Positions 36,399-46,526 of a stretch of 64,000 nucleotides of DNA are shown piece by piece. Below the pieces are notes generated by a model that was not told the DNA's origin, ran no database searches, and was given only the letters and a program-made list of their open reading frames with translations. Every line of letters begins with the position of its first letter. Positions within the stretch are counted from its first letter, which is position 1. The translations under genes were made by a program, and so were the position numbers. The DNA is taken from contig NC_064004.1 in the NCBI RefSeq assembly GCF_932276165.1, forward strand, positions 4,040,001 through 4,104,000, in the 5' to 3' direction. Source of the DNA: Plutella xylostella (lineage: Eukaryota > Arthropoda > Insecta > Lepidoptera > Plutellidae).

Positions 36399-36539
36399 GG
36401 GCCTGTTCCACAATGTCTGGTTAGTGGTTACCTGTCGGATAAAATACATACTGTCACTGTCTAAAAAATAATGACAGAGAGTGACAGCATGTATTTTATC
36501 CGACAGGTAGCCACTAACCAGACATTGTGAAACAGGGCC
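36399..36539. mobile_element. 141-bp foldback MITE, copy 2 (TTA duplication)
   Basis: Same length and arms as 35641-35781 but with CGGATAAAATACAT in place of GAGGTAAAATACAT in both arms. Flanked by TTA at 36396-36398 and 36540-36542. The arms stay matched to each other although the two copies differ. Confidence 0.85.
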
Positions 36540-36800
36540 TTAGTAAAATACATACAGTTGTCCAAAATTGATAATGCGCATAGAAATCTTTGACAGATCG
36601 GTTGCTTTCGATTATGTGACACATGATATAGACTCCTATTTCTTTAGAACAAGGTGCAAAATGCAGGTGTTTTGTTTAAGGCTCTTACGATTCAATGATT
36701 CGGGTGTGAAGATCTGCATGTGCACTATCAATTCAGGGAAACTGTACATACATAATTATGCTCACGACTGTAATCACGACTTTATATAAGACTTTATATA

Positions 36801-37062
36801 TATCTCTTGTTTTCACACGATACCCATTTTCTTTCTTTCTATTTCCTATCAATTTGGTTGCATGGAAGAGATTACTTTTATTAATAAGGCCAACGATTGT
36901 GCTATTTATTTTCTTAAATGTAGTTTATAAATATCTCTTGTTTTCACACGATACCCATTTTCTTTCTTTCTATTTCCTATCAATTTGGTTGTCTGGAAGA
37001 GATTACTTTTATTAATAAGGCCGCCGATTGTGTTATTTATTTTCTTTTCTTGTTTGTAACTC
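36801..37062 (+). repeat. 131-bp tandem duplication of a LINE-tail repeat
   Basis: TATCTCTTGTTTTCACACGA begins at 36801 and again at 36932. Each unit runs through TTTGGTTG(C/T)(A/C)TGGAAGAGAT to the ATTTATTTTCTT region. Confidence 0.75.
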
Positions 37063-37401
37063 TGCTTCTGTTTGTGTGCAATAAAGAGTATTTTATCTTT
37101 TATCTTATCTTATCCCCGAAGCGGTACTCATGCAGAGGCGACTCGCAAGCAAGTCACCCGCTTTTCGCTGTACATTTGTATTCAGATGATAGGTCGCGAG
37201 CCGTATCGCCCTTTTTTAATTAGCGCACACATCTAGAATCTAGATGTGCAGATTTCCTCATTCATGACGTCACCGTTTTAGTGAATAGCACTAAATTAAC
37301 ACTAGCTTAATGACACTTTCTGCAGTATTGAAGTACCTTTAACAGCCCATCCGAATATTACCAACTAAAAACGTAATTATTTTGATCAAATGCTGAATTA
37401 A

Positions 37402-37661
37402 AAAAAAAAAAAACACGCACTCACGCCTTGTACTAATGTACTCCCTTGCGGGGTAGGCAGAGGTGCATTGCTGCACCCACTTTTCGCCAGAGTGTTATGT
37501 TAGTCCCAATTTAATAGGGGGCGGGCCTATTGCTATTTTACGGGCACATCCAAGACCCGAGAACAAATATCTGTGTTTAATATCTGCCCCAGCCGGGAAT
37601 CGAACCCGGGACCATCGGCTCAGTAGTCAGGTCACTAACCACTACGCCATTCGGTCGCCGG
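37402..37661 (-). mobile_element. tRNA-derived SINE, family B, with 11-bp target duplication
   Basis: Poly(A) tail at the left, body GTACTCCCTTGCGGGGTAGG and TTATGTTAGTCCCAATTTAA, and the same tRNA head as family A at the right (B box GGTTCGATTCC on the minus strand). Flanked by TGCTGAATTAA at 37391-37401 (overlapping the A-run) and 37662-37672. Confidence 0.85.
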
Positions 37662-38162
37662 TGCTGAATTAATGTTATAAGAAATCTGATTCATATATGT
37701 CGATTTTTTGTAAGTGGAACTTATTCTTTGCTTCCGAGTGTAGTTGCACTGTAAGTACCTACCTATGTCGGTATTTTGTAGCTCTTGGAAAGGATATTTC
37801 CAAAACTCTTAGCTTATTGAGGCTTGTTCATACCTCCACACCAAACGAACCGTGGGAACGTGGCCAAAAGATACTTTTTGTTCTGTGTTCCTGTGAGGTC
37901 ATTCTACATTAAGAAAAACTAAATTTCTCTACAGTCCTACTATAAAGTTGTGAAAACGGAAGTGGATCCTAACTAATTGTTTAAGATCGTATTTAATCGA
38001 TCTGTTATATTTATTAAAGGACAAATCCGTTAAAAATCCATAATCAATCGGTATTTTATTTTTAAAATGTATGTAAAAGTAAGTAAATAACTGATGATCA
38101 TAAAAAGTCTTAGCAAAATCGCACTCTTTGATGTCAGGAGTTTAGTTTGACTGTATCTTGTA

Positions 38163-38413
38163 TAAAGGAGTCTACACACCAAACCCGCCGACACAGCCCG
38201 GCGGCTTGGTGTCGGCGACCCAAACCCGCCAACCCCCCAACATGTGTCATGGGGCTGTGTCGGTGAGTGTCGGCGGCAAGAAATCAGTACAACTTTTTTA
38301 GTACTTGCACGCGCGGGTACGAGTCGCCGACATGATTCTTGAAACAAAGTTGCCGACACCAAGCCGCCGGGCTGTGTCGGCGGGTCGGCGGGTTTGGTGT
38401 GTAGACTCCTTTA
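38163..38413. mobile_element. 251-bp GC-rich inverted-repeat MITE
   Basis: Ends TAAAGGAGTCTACACACCAA and its inverse TTGGTGTGTAGACTCCTTTA. Inward are GACACAGCCCGGCGGCTTGG and its complement. Strongly GC-rich against an AT-rich background; no ORF of note. Confidence 0.8.
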
Positions 38414-38654
38414 AACATACCGATTTCACGACAGTTCTCGTTCATTCGTTTCTGGTCAAGCTAGTGTAACCTCCTGCATTCAAGCTTCGATTGTGAATAG
38501 GTATGAACCTTCATGAATCATGAATCATGACGCGTGTACGAAAACCTTTGTCTCGCTCACGAACAAAATTCACCCTTTTGGTTTAGGGAACAAGAGCATA
38601 TTTCCTCTGTTTAATCCTCCATTAGAAGTTATAATAGTAGATAGTAGACAAATC

Positions 38655-38860
38655 CTAACTAATATTATAAATGCGAAAGTAACTGTGTCTGTCTGTCTGT
38701 CTGCCTGTAACTTTTTCACGCCAAAACTACTGAACGGATTTGAATCAAATTTGGTATACATATGGTCTAGACCCTGAAAAAGAACATAGGCTACTTTTAT
38801 CCCGGAATTCCCACGGGTAAACTAAAGCGAAGCGAAGCTCGCGGGAACAGCTAGTTGTAT
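38655..38860 (+). repeat. Lepidopteran interspersed repeat, fuller copy
   Basis: Starts ACTAATATTATAAATGCGAA, has (GTCT)n, AACTACTGAACGGATTTGAA, and ends GCGGGAACAGCTAGT. Same family as 31135-31325. Confidence 0.72.
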
Positions 38861-38934
38861 ATACAAGGGGAGACAGGGAGAGGTCTATGTCCAGCATTGG
38901 ACAATTACTGCTGGTTGATGATCATGATGCTGAC

Positions 38935-39075
38935 GAGCGAATGGTGGAGTGGTTAGTGACCCTGACTACTATGCCGAAGGTCCCGGATTGGATCCCGGCC
39001 GAGGCAGATATTTGTTAGAAAAGATACTTGTTCTCGGGTCTAGGGTTTTCAATCCCCATATTTCAGGTTCTGCCC
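38935..39075 (+). mobile_element. Family A SINE, decayed
   Basis: GCGAATGGTGGAGTGGTTAG head with a damaged B box (GGATTGGATCC in place of GGTTCGATTCC), then GAGGCAGATATTTGTTAGAA. Truncated before the tail. Confidence 0.65.
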
Positions 39076-39204
39076 AGTTCTGTCTATGAAAACTTGGATT
39101 AATACTAAGGCTTTTTCGATCCCATTATTCCCACTGGAAACCCTTTAGGGCCAAATAGAAGCGAGTGGAAAGAATAGTTTAATATAAGTAAATCAAAGAC
39201 AATT

Positions 39205-39540
39205 ATAGCATTCAAAAATCAGGTAAAAGAACATTATCTTTCCTCAATCTTGCAATAGTACCTAAGTATATATAATATAAATCTAGATAACTATTTCCTC
39301 TGCCTTTTTGTATATCTTGAATGTATGTATTTAAGTATTTATTATAAAAATTGTGAATGTTTACTACTATATTTGTACACCTTCCCACCTTATTCTTTAA
39401 GTCATTCCTCCACCCAAAGGTTGCCTGGAAGAGATCGCTTTTAGCGATAAGGCCGCCTATTGCTTTAACTCCACTGTATAAATTGTTATTTGTGTTATTT
39501 TTAGTCAATAAAGTAGTATTCTATTCTATTCTATTCAAAA
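39205..39540 (+). repeat. LINE 3'-end repeat, copy in + orientation
   Basis: TTGTACACCTTCCCACCTTA, CACCCAAAGGTTGCCTGGAA, GATCGCTTTTAGCGATAAGG, ending in (TTCTA)n. A reverse-oriented copy occupies about 41885-42160, so the two form a long inverted pair about 2.5 kb apart. Confidence 0.6.
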
Positions 39541-41879
39541 TCATTAGAATGAAATAGATACACCTTAATCTTACTACGCAATATACATACATACAGATAC
39601 AGTATGTAATTACATTCTATGCTCACGACTGTTATTATAAAACTATAGAAGTATTAACAAGTTATTGATAAAATAAATTATCAACATCCGGAAATATGTA
39701 TGTATACTTGAATAGTAAACCCATTACAAGGCCATTAAATATGTACTTACATTATTTAATTAAGTCCAATATCATAATCAATCATTAAACCTCGTTTCAG
39801 CTAACATGATTCCTGTGACGTTATGGATAACATTAGGTCAGCTTATTAGCAAATAATATAGGGGCTTATTATTATTTTATGCATGATAGGTGAGTACTAA
39901 CAAAGTGTGTTTTTTATCTCAGACACTAAATTTACAGATTCCGAACGGTTCATCTACAGTCGATTGTCGCGCGTTTAAGTAACCTATCGTTTTATTGGCT
40001 ATTTATTTAGTATCTGAGTTAAAAAAACAGACTTTAGAATCCCAACTTTTAACTTCTTCATAGTCTTCATACACCATAGCAACGCCTATACCTAAACTTT
40101 GTGGTTACATCCTTACATCGTCTGAACCGAGACCTTTTCAACAAAGAGACCAGTTTGGATCCTCACAGTTACACGAAACAGCTGTCTCATCAGCTGTGTG
40201 CGAAAAAAACCCTACCTGGACATATGACATTTAAAACGTTAAAGGAATTTGAACTTTATGATAAGGGAATGGGGAGAGTTTTCGCGTGGTTGGTCCTGTT
40301 GGAGGTTTTGTGGGAAGGAGTAGTTAGGTAAAATTTAGTGTGTTTATTGTAACTATACTCGTATTGCCGCTTTGTTTTACTGATTGAATAAATGAAAACT
40401 ACGATAGTTATTAGTTGATAGTGTTCATGATGATTTTGTGTGAGATGTCCCCACATATTATTATTATTTTAAGAAAATACTGTGGCTAGGTGTGCTTAGT
40501 ATGGCCTCTGGCTAGATGTTATAAAAATTGATTAAGGATTGATTGCGCAGCGCAGGGATAACTTTAAATTGAATATCTACAAAATTGCTACCATTGACCA
40601 CCTTTAATGGGTGAACAAATTCAAACCAAAATGTCTATAGCAGCATGCAACCTTGACAACTGGCTAAGGCAGAGTATACATACATATACCTTGGAAAAGA
40701 TAAAATGACATATACATATGCACTCACGACTGTAATCCCCAAAGGGCTAGTCAAAGGTGGCTCACAAGCGAGCCACCCACTTTTCGCAGCACATTTGTAC
40801 TCACGTGATAGGTTGCGAACCATATCGCCGTTTTGGGATAAATACAATGCATTTAGGATACACATCTAGAATTTTGCTAAGGCAGAGAATATGTGACGAA
40901 ATGTCCCAGAGCTCAACCCATTTGGATACGCTTTGCGGATTTCGTGAGAAAACAGCCCTTATTACGACTGCTGTAGGAGATCAGCTGACTGGAGCAGGGT
41001 CTATTATGCTCGGTACTGCAAGACTTTTGTCACAAACCAAATATCTATAAATCAGCTGATTTGCATCACCGCCAAAAAAACAGGTAGAAATTTTTCCTTT
41101 CATACTGCATCGTGGACTATTGTGCAAAATACCTTTACCTGCTGAGAAAAATCTCAAACGTTCAACTCAAAATCACCCCTTAAAATAACGCAGAACGGTC
41201 TCAATTTGCCTGGTGAATAGAAGAATAAGATTCTGGCTGAAAACACGTGCGGTCTTTGCCGAAAAAAAAACAAAACAGGTAAGATTGTCGATTGCATGAA
41301 TTGCATCTCAGCTGATTGTCATTGTCAGCTGTTCCGAACTTGTGATTGACTGAATGCAAAATTTTGAATAAGGAACATAGCATTCCATGATTATCCAGTA
41401 CCTTTATGTACGAGTAGTAAAGGTAGTTTTACAGTAAAAATTAAATGAAATTTTGTAAGCAGATGAGAGGGAATGTAATTGATTTTAGACTCTATTTCAC
41501 CTTAGTTTAGGCATTTAATAACTTGTATTCAAATGTCGAGAATGCGTCGTCTTTTGTTTTTCACATAAAGAAAGAAGAGAAAGGCTTTGATTTATGTACT
41601 TTCTTTAAGTAGGTAGCACAATTTGTTGGGTTTGGAAGTCATCTGATGCATTTAGCATTATCACGCTAATAGTTTTTTAAATAGTTACAAATGGATTTCC
41701 TATTCACTCTCAATAAATTGCCCCAAGTAACATTTAAGACTAGACGTAAGTATTATTTCCGATACTTATACCTAATCATTTTGACAAAATAAAGTAGCTT
41801 TTTTTCCGTCTATTATTGTGAAATAGTCGGAAAAAAATCCCAGCCATTTATTTTAGAGTAACAGTAGAGGACACCAATA

Positions 41880-42160
41880 ACAATTTATAATACAGTGGAT
41901 ACAACACAATAGGCAGCCTTATCGCTAAAAGCGATCTCTTCCAGGCAACCTTTGGGTGGAGGAGACTTAAAGAATAATACAAATACAAATATCTTTATTG
42001 ATAGCCAAAACATTGAATCAGTGTTACAATATCCCTAACCCCTACACTAGGATTCCCTGTGTCGTAGGGATTAGTCTCTTTCGTCTTATGCTATACAATA
42101 AAAAAATAAATGAGGAAGGTGTACAAAACGATGTAGTAAACATTCATGTTTAATAATAAA
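41880..42160 (-). repeat. LINE 3'-end repeat, inverted copy
   Basis: AGGCAGCCTTATCGCTAAAA, GCGATCTCTTCCAGGCAACC, TTTGGGTGGAGGAGACTTAA, then AATAAATGAGGAAGGTGTAC; the reverse complement of landmarks at 39360-39490. Confidence 0.6.
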
Positions 42161-43179
42161 TATGTACTTATGTAGGGGAAATAGTTTATAGATTTATATA
42201 ATGTATGTATAGAACTGAACACATCTTTAAATTATAAGGAAGGGTGATGCAAAGATAATGACCCAGCTTGTAGAGTATTGTGAATAATCTGCTCACTATT
42301 ATAGTTAACAGTAAAAGTTAGGAGGCCAACTAACTATTAAACGGGCCTATTATATTTCGACAACTGTAGTCTAACCCACAAATTTTGTGAGAAAATGAGT
42401 TAGGTGTATTAAACGATTCAGAATCAACATGTCTATGGTGGACAATCATTCTAAGCCTCAAAAAAATTGTGGGTTTGTCTAATTGACCTCCAAGGCAACA
42501 CTATGTTGATTTATTTTATTTATAAATGTAGAAATTTATAGCTTCTTTGATTGGGAACCAGGAGGAAGACATACCTACAATACTTTTTATAATAATAATC
42601 TTACTGTATTATTTAATTATTATTATTTTTTTCCTGTCATTTTATTTAAATTTTCAGTATGGATCTTATTTAATTTTGCTTATTATTTTACTTAATTTTT
42701 TTGTGACAAGGTATATTGTTTACTAACATAGGCTAAGGACATATTGTTACCAACAAATTGTATGGATTTGATAATCTGAAAATAAATTGATTTATTATTA
42801 TTATTATAATAGAATACCTTAAGGAAAACTGAAAAATAAAATTAGACCATAGCAGAGTTTGGAAGCATCATTTAGTATTTGATCAAATCAAATAGTAGGT
42901 ACTTAATAATTGTTTCTTTAACCCATTTTAGTAACTTATTGTGATTTATGCCATGGCTGAAAGGTCAAAATTGTGTTGTTTTTTGTTATGTTTGAATACC
43001 ATGATATCTGCAACAAGCCTGCCAAGAGTGGAGCTTTGGCAATAAACCAGACATGTCTTGTATGAGTGGGCTGTTAGTGATTTCAAAAATATTCTTGTAT
43101 GTTACACCATGTTTTTATGTAAAGTATAACCCCTACTTACACTTTACTGTTATAATCTTCTTTCATTAATAAAGTAAAG

Positions 43180-45331
43180 TAGGGTAAAAGTACTAGTAAC
43201 TGGCAGTTTAAGCGACTAGCAACACAAAAAAATATATTAAAAATAAAGTATTGGCCTGATTTAAGCACTGGTAGGCTTGAATTACTGGCAATAAGATGAC
43301 GAACAATTATAGGCATAAATGGTAAAGATATATGATTAATATTCGATTTTAATGAAGTTTATATCCACTACCCCCAAAAAACCTAGTAACTGGCATTAAA
43401 AATTAGTAACTGTCACATGATGTTTCAGTAACTGGCACCTTTTGAAAAATACTGCAATTAGGTCAATAAGTACTCTAAAATCAATAATATATTTGATATT
43501 AGGTAATGACAATTACCTGTCTAGGTTCTGTACCGGTAAGACTCAAAATCACCGTTAATGGTTGACTTCTACGACAAAATGACAGTACAAGTATGCGACG
43601 AATCGTGGGTCCATATGAATGCAACAAATCGAGAAACCCTTGGATTTGGAAACGAAAATGGAGAAAGCAAATGCTTGTGGACCTTGATGTATTCATTCAG
43701 CAGCTTGAGAGAAGTGACCTGGCTAAGTTGAAGACTGCTGACGGTAGTATAGTTGCCTCTAAGCTGAAATTTCTTGCGGAAATTGAAGGTTTCTACGGCT
43801 TTCAGCTTCACATGCTCTGGGTAAAGACAGAATTAGTACAGCTCTTCTGGAAGCTATAACTATCCTCGAACAGCTTCAGAAGCTCTTTAACCAATTTTGT
43901 TTATAAGTCATGTTTTCAAGCTGTTTTATAAGGTCATCACGAACCGTGTTTCTATCAAGTTCTTAAACTTAAAGGACTATAAGAAAGCCTTTGATTCTAT
44001 TTAGACCTGGACAGTTATGGAATTCCCTCGTTGTAACATGCATAGCGGCCTTAATGCAGCAACAGTAGGTATATTATGTCTACCTTAGACAGTCTATTCG
44101 ACTAGGCAGAAGGAACTTCGAAAACGAAGCTGTAAAGTGCATAAAACAAAATATTACTGGATTGGACTTCATAGGGGAAGATTTGTCAAATTTTCATATA
44201 AATGCCTAAAGGCAAAGGTCTTCAGTCAATGCGTCTTACTGGTGATGACGTATGGATCATAGACGTGGACACTGACGGTTAGACTGGTCCACCGATTCAA
44301 AATCGATCAGCGGGCATTGGAAAGATTGGTGGTTCTTTGAAGGACCATATCAGAAATAAGGTAATCCGTTAGAGAACTTGAGTAACCGATATAGCTCTTA
44401 AATTCTGTATGCTCAAATGGCATTAGGTCGGCCATAGCTGCCGAAGAACCGATGACCAGTGGGGCAAACGCGCTCTAGAGTGGAGACCACGAACATGCAA
44501 GGGTAGCGGCGGATACCTTCGGGCCAGCTGGACCAACGACCTTATAAAGCTGACCGGTAGTGGCTGGATGAGGAAGGTCGAGAACAGAGTGCAGTGTCAC
44601 TGCTGGTGAGAAGTCCAGCAGTGGACAATTACTGTAGATTGCCTTGATTTTAGTCATTTTTCTGAAAAGAAACATGAAAGAAATGTTTACCGCACCAGTA
44701 AGTGCCAGTTATTGGTGCGTAAAAAAAATGTATGCAGATTAGTAACTGGCAGCCCCGTGCCAGTTATTGAAACAAAGCTGCCTAGACACTGGGGGTTTTT
44801 ACAGTGCACTTTAAATCGTATTTTCTGTCGATAGAAGGTATAAAATAGCTTAAAATCAAAAAACCCAAAATATTAGTAACTGGCAGGGGGGTGCCAGTTA
44901 CTAAGTGAAGATATAAATTACATTTCAGTAACTAGCACCCTCAAATATAACTCAAAAGCAACTAAAATCACAGTGAATCGGGCCATTATGATATTGTTTA
45001 GACCTTCCCCTACTTCCTTGTTATTGTCACACTATCAAAAATTTATTTATTTTCGCGAAAACAGGCCATATAAATTTTGGTGTCTCCTTAAGAAAAATTT
45101 AACGCACGTGCATTTTTTTGTGCGATCTTCGCCGCTTTGACTGAGATAATTTCCAGCGCCGGAAAATACCCACCTAGAGGCGTAAAATTAAACTATAATA
45201 TCAATGAATAATTGGAGATTGCTGTAAACACATCAAATATGGTCTTACTATATCCAAAAGCTTAATATATTTAGTTTTATAGTCAACGTGCCAGTTACTG
45301 ACACATGCCAGTTATACCACGATTTACCCTA
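43180..45331. mobile_element. 2.15-kb inverted-repeat DNA transposon with many AGTAACTGGCA motifs
   Basis: Ends are TAGGGTAAA...TAACTGGCA (43180-43205) and the inverse TGCCAGTTA...TTTACCCTA (45306-45331); 18 of 26 terminal positions match, with TA at both outer edges. About a dozen direct and inverted copies of AGTAACTGGCA or its variants cluster within about 250 bp of the left end and in 44695-45320. No transposase frame is visible. The middle (43560-44640) is an RTE LINE relic, probably a nested insertion. The superfamily is not assigned. Confidence 0.65.
43560..44640 (+). pseudogene. RTE-type LINE relic (reverse transcriptase fragments)
   Basis: A plus-strand frame near 43971-44000 reads KDYKKAFDSI then a stop, matching the conserved reverse transcriptase block of RTE-like LINEs. 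At 44440-44640 another stretch reads RTDDQWGKRALEWRPRT and ASWTNDLIK, the RTE C-terminal pattern. Stops and frameshifts break the coding sequence throughout, so it is dead. Confidence 0.7.
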
Positions 45332-45785
45332 ATTCTTTATTTCCATACCAAAATTACACTAAGTACATACAAAGTAAATAAACAACAAACTGGTAAACAA
45401 AAAGGTATTCAGCTCAGCTTTACATGCTGCAGCAAAATATTTTTTCAAGTACAAATTTTCTGTTGTTGACTGTAGTTACTTCATCTTATCATATTTTTAT
45501 ATTCTCACAATAACTACAAGAGTCCGGTCATAAATCAGTTAGAGACAATGATTTATTGAAAACACGACTATAAACTATATAACTACCGTGTAGGTAACTA
45601 ACATTGACCTATAGAAACGATTTTGTGTTATCAAAATTAGGTAACACACCATGCCTACAAGTTCTTAACAGAATCACGTTAAAACTCAAGAATATCAAGG
45701 AAACTGCTCGTTAATCCTATTAGAACGCAATTATACAGTCTGAGCTAACATAAACAGATAATAATAATACAAATAAGGCACTTAC

Positions 45786-45813
45786 CTGGCACCGCACTGC
45801 CACTCTGCCCCAT
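45786..45813 (-). CDS. neur: Candidate alternative first coding exon of neur (MGQSGSAVP)
   Basis: On the minus strand an ATG at 45813 opens MGQSGSAVP and reaches a strong donor CCAG|GTAAGTGCC at 45786/45785. The donor is phase 1, as is the polybasic exon 1 of neur at 25919, so it would join exon 2 (12170) in frame to give ...SAVPAPRTSC. The N terminus fits an N-myristoylation signal (Gly2, Ser6). Vertebrate NEURL1 is a known myristoylated homologue, so a lipid-anchored insect isoform would make sense. The first intron would be 33.6 kb. No other minus-strand coding exon was found between 26 and 45.8 kb. This is inference; the exon could belong to an unrelated transcript. Confidence 0.5.
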
Positions 45814-46526
45814 GGCGAGACCCCAGCTTCGGGAACCGATAAATAGTGTATTAACACCTTTAATCGAAGACCAACAGTATCTCAGGCACTATCCATAGTC
45901 GCAGCACTAATAACACAAGTCTTTGTTGAACTATGAACTGTGCAAATGTTTGTTTTACAACAATTAACAAGGGAATAAGTCGTGTTAGAATCCGTTGAAT
46001 TATCATGGATTCCAACAAGACATAAGCTTTTCTCGCTACATTAAGTTAGTGGTTGTGATAAGGCGTTAGAAACTGTGATTGCATTGCACGCGGTACTAGT
46101 ACATTTGTTTTATTTTAAAATACAAATTATTATAAATTTAATTACACCTACAACATTGCGAAAATTAATAAAATTGACAAGTTAAAAAAATTACACTGAA
46201 ATGAAGTTAGCCACAAACACAAATAGCTGTCAAAATATGTTATCTGTGAACCGTGTCTCAGAACAATAACTCCTCCCGAGACTCCCGCTTCCGGTAGGAT
46301 TTGTTCTCCAAAAAGTTAAGCTGGCAACACTGATCTTTGCTGTCAAAACTAAAGTGTCAAATTTCGAATTTGTATTTCGGCGCGGCAGTTATTGTTTATT
46401 TTGTTTGTGTAAAATCTAATAACACTAAAAACTGATGAATAAACAACGAAAAAGCTCATTTACTATTCAGAAAAAGTTGAGGTTTGAAATAAACTTACGA
46501 GAGACGAAAGTGTACAAAGAGAAAAC
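45814..46526. promoter_or_regulatory. Divergent promoter region
   Basis: About 700 bp separate the minus-strand ATG at 45813 from the plus-strand ATG at 46527. No TATA box is clear on either strand. A GC-richer patch near 46375-46390 (TTTCGGCGCGGCAG) may mark the plus-strand start. Confidence 0.4.

Larger units (their letters stand above)
26440..45780. other. Long repeat-rich non-coding stretch (intergenic or neur intron)
   Basis: Between the two candidate first exons of neur. Besides the repeats listed separately it shows simple repeats ((ATT)n near 31755-31785) and AT-rich unique DNA. A related pair of segments at about 37110-37230 and 40720-40870 shares CACTTTTCGC/CGCTTTTCGC, CATTTGTA, GATAGGT and CACATCTAGAA, another old repeat family. 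I see no coding exon supported by splice phase or protein similarity. Confidence 0.6.

Noticed and set aside
43593..43859. 88-residue frame (MRRIVGPYECNKSRNPW...)
   Set aside because: Lies in the LINE relic inside a transposon; no support as a host gene.
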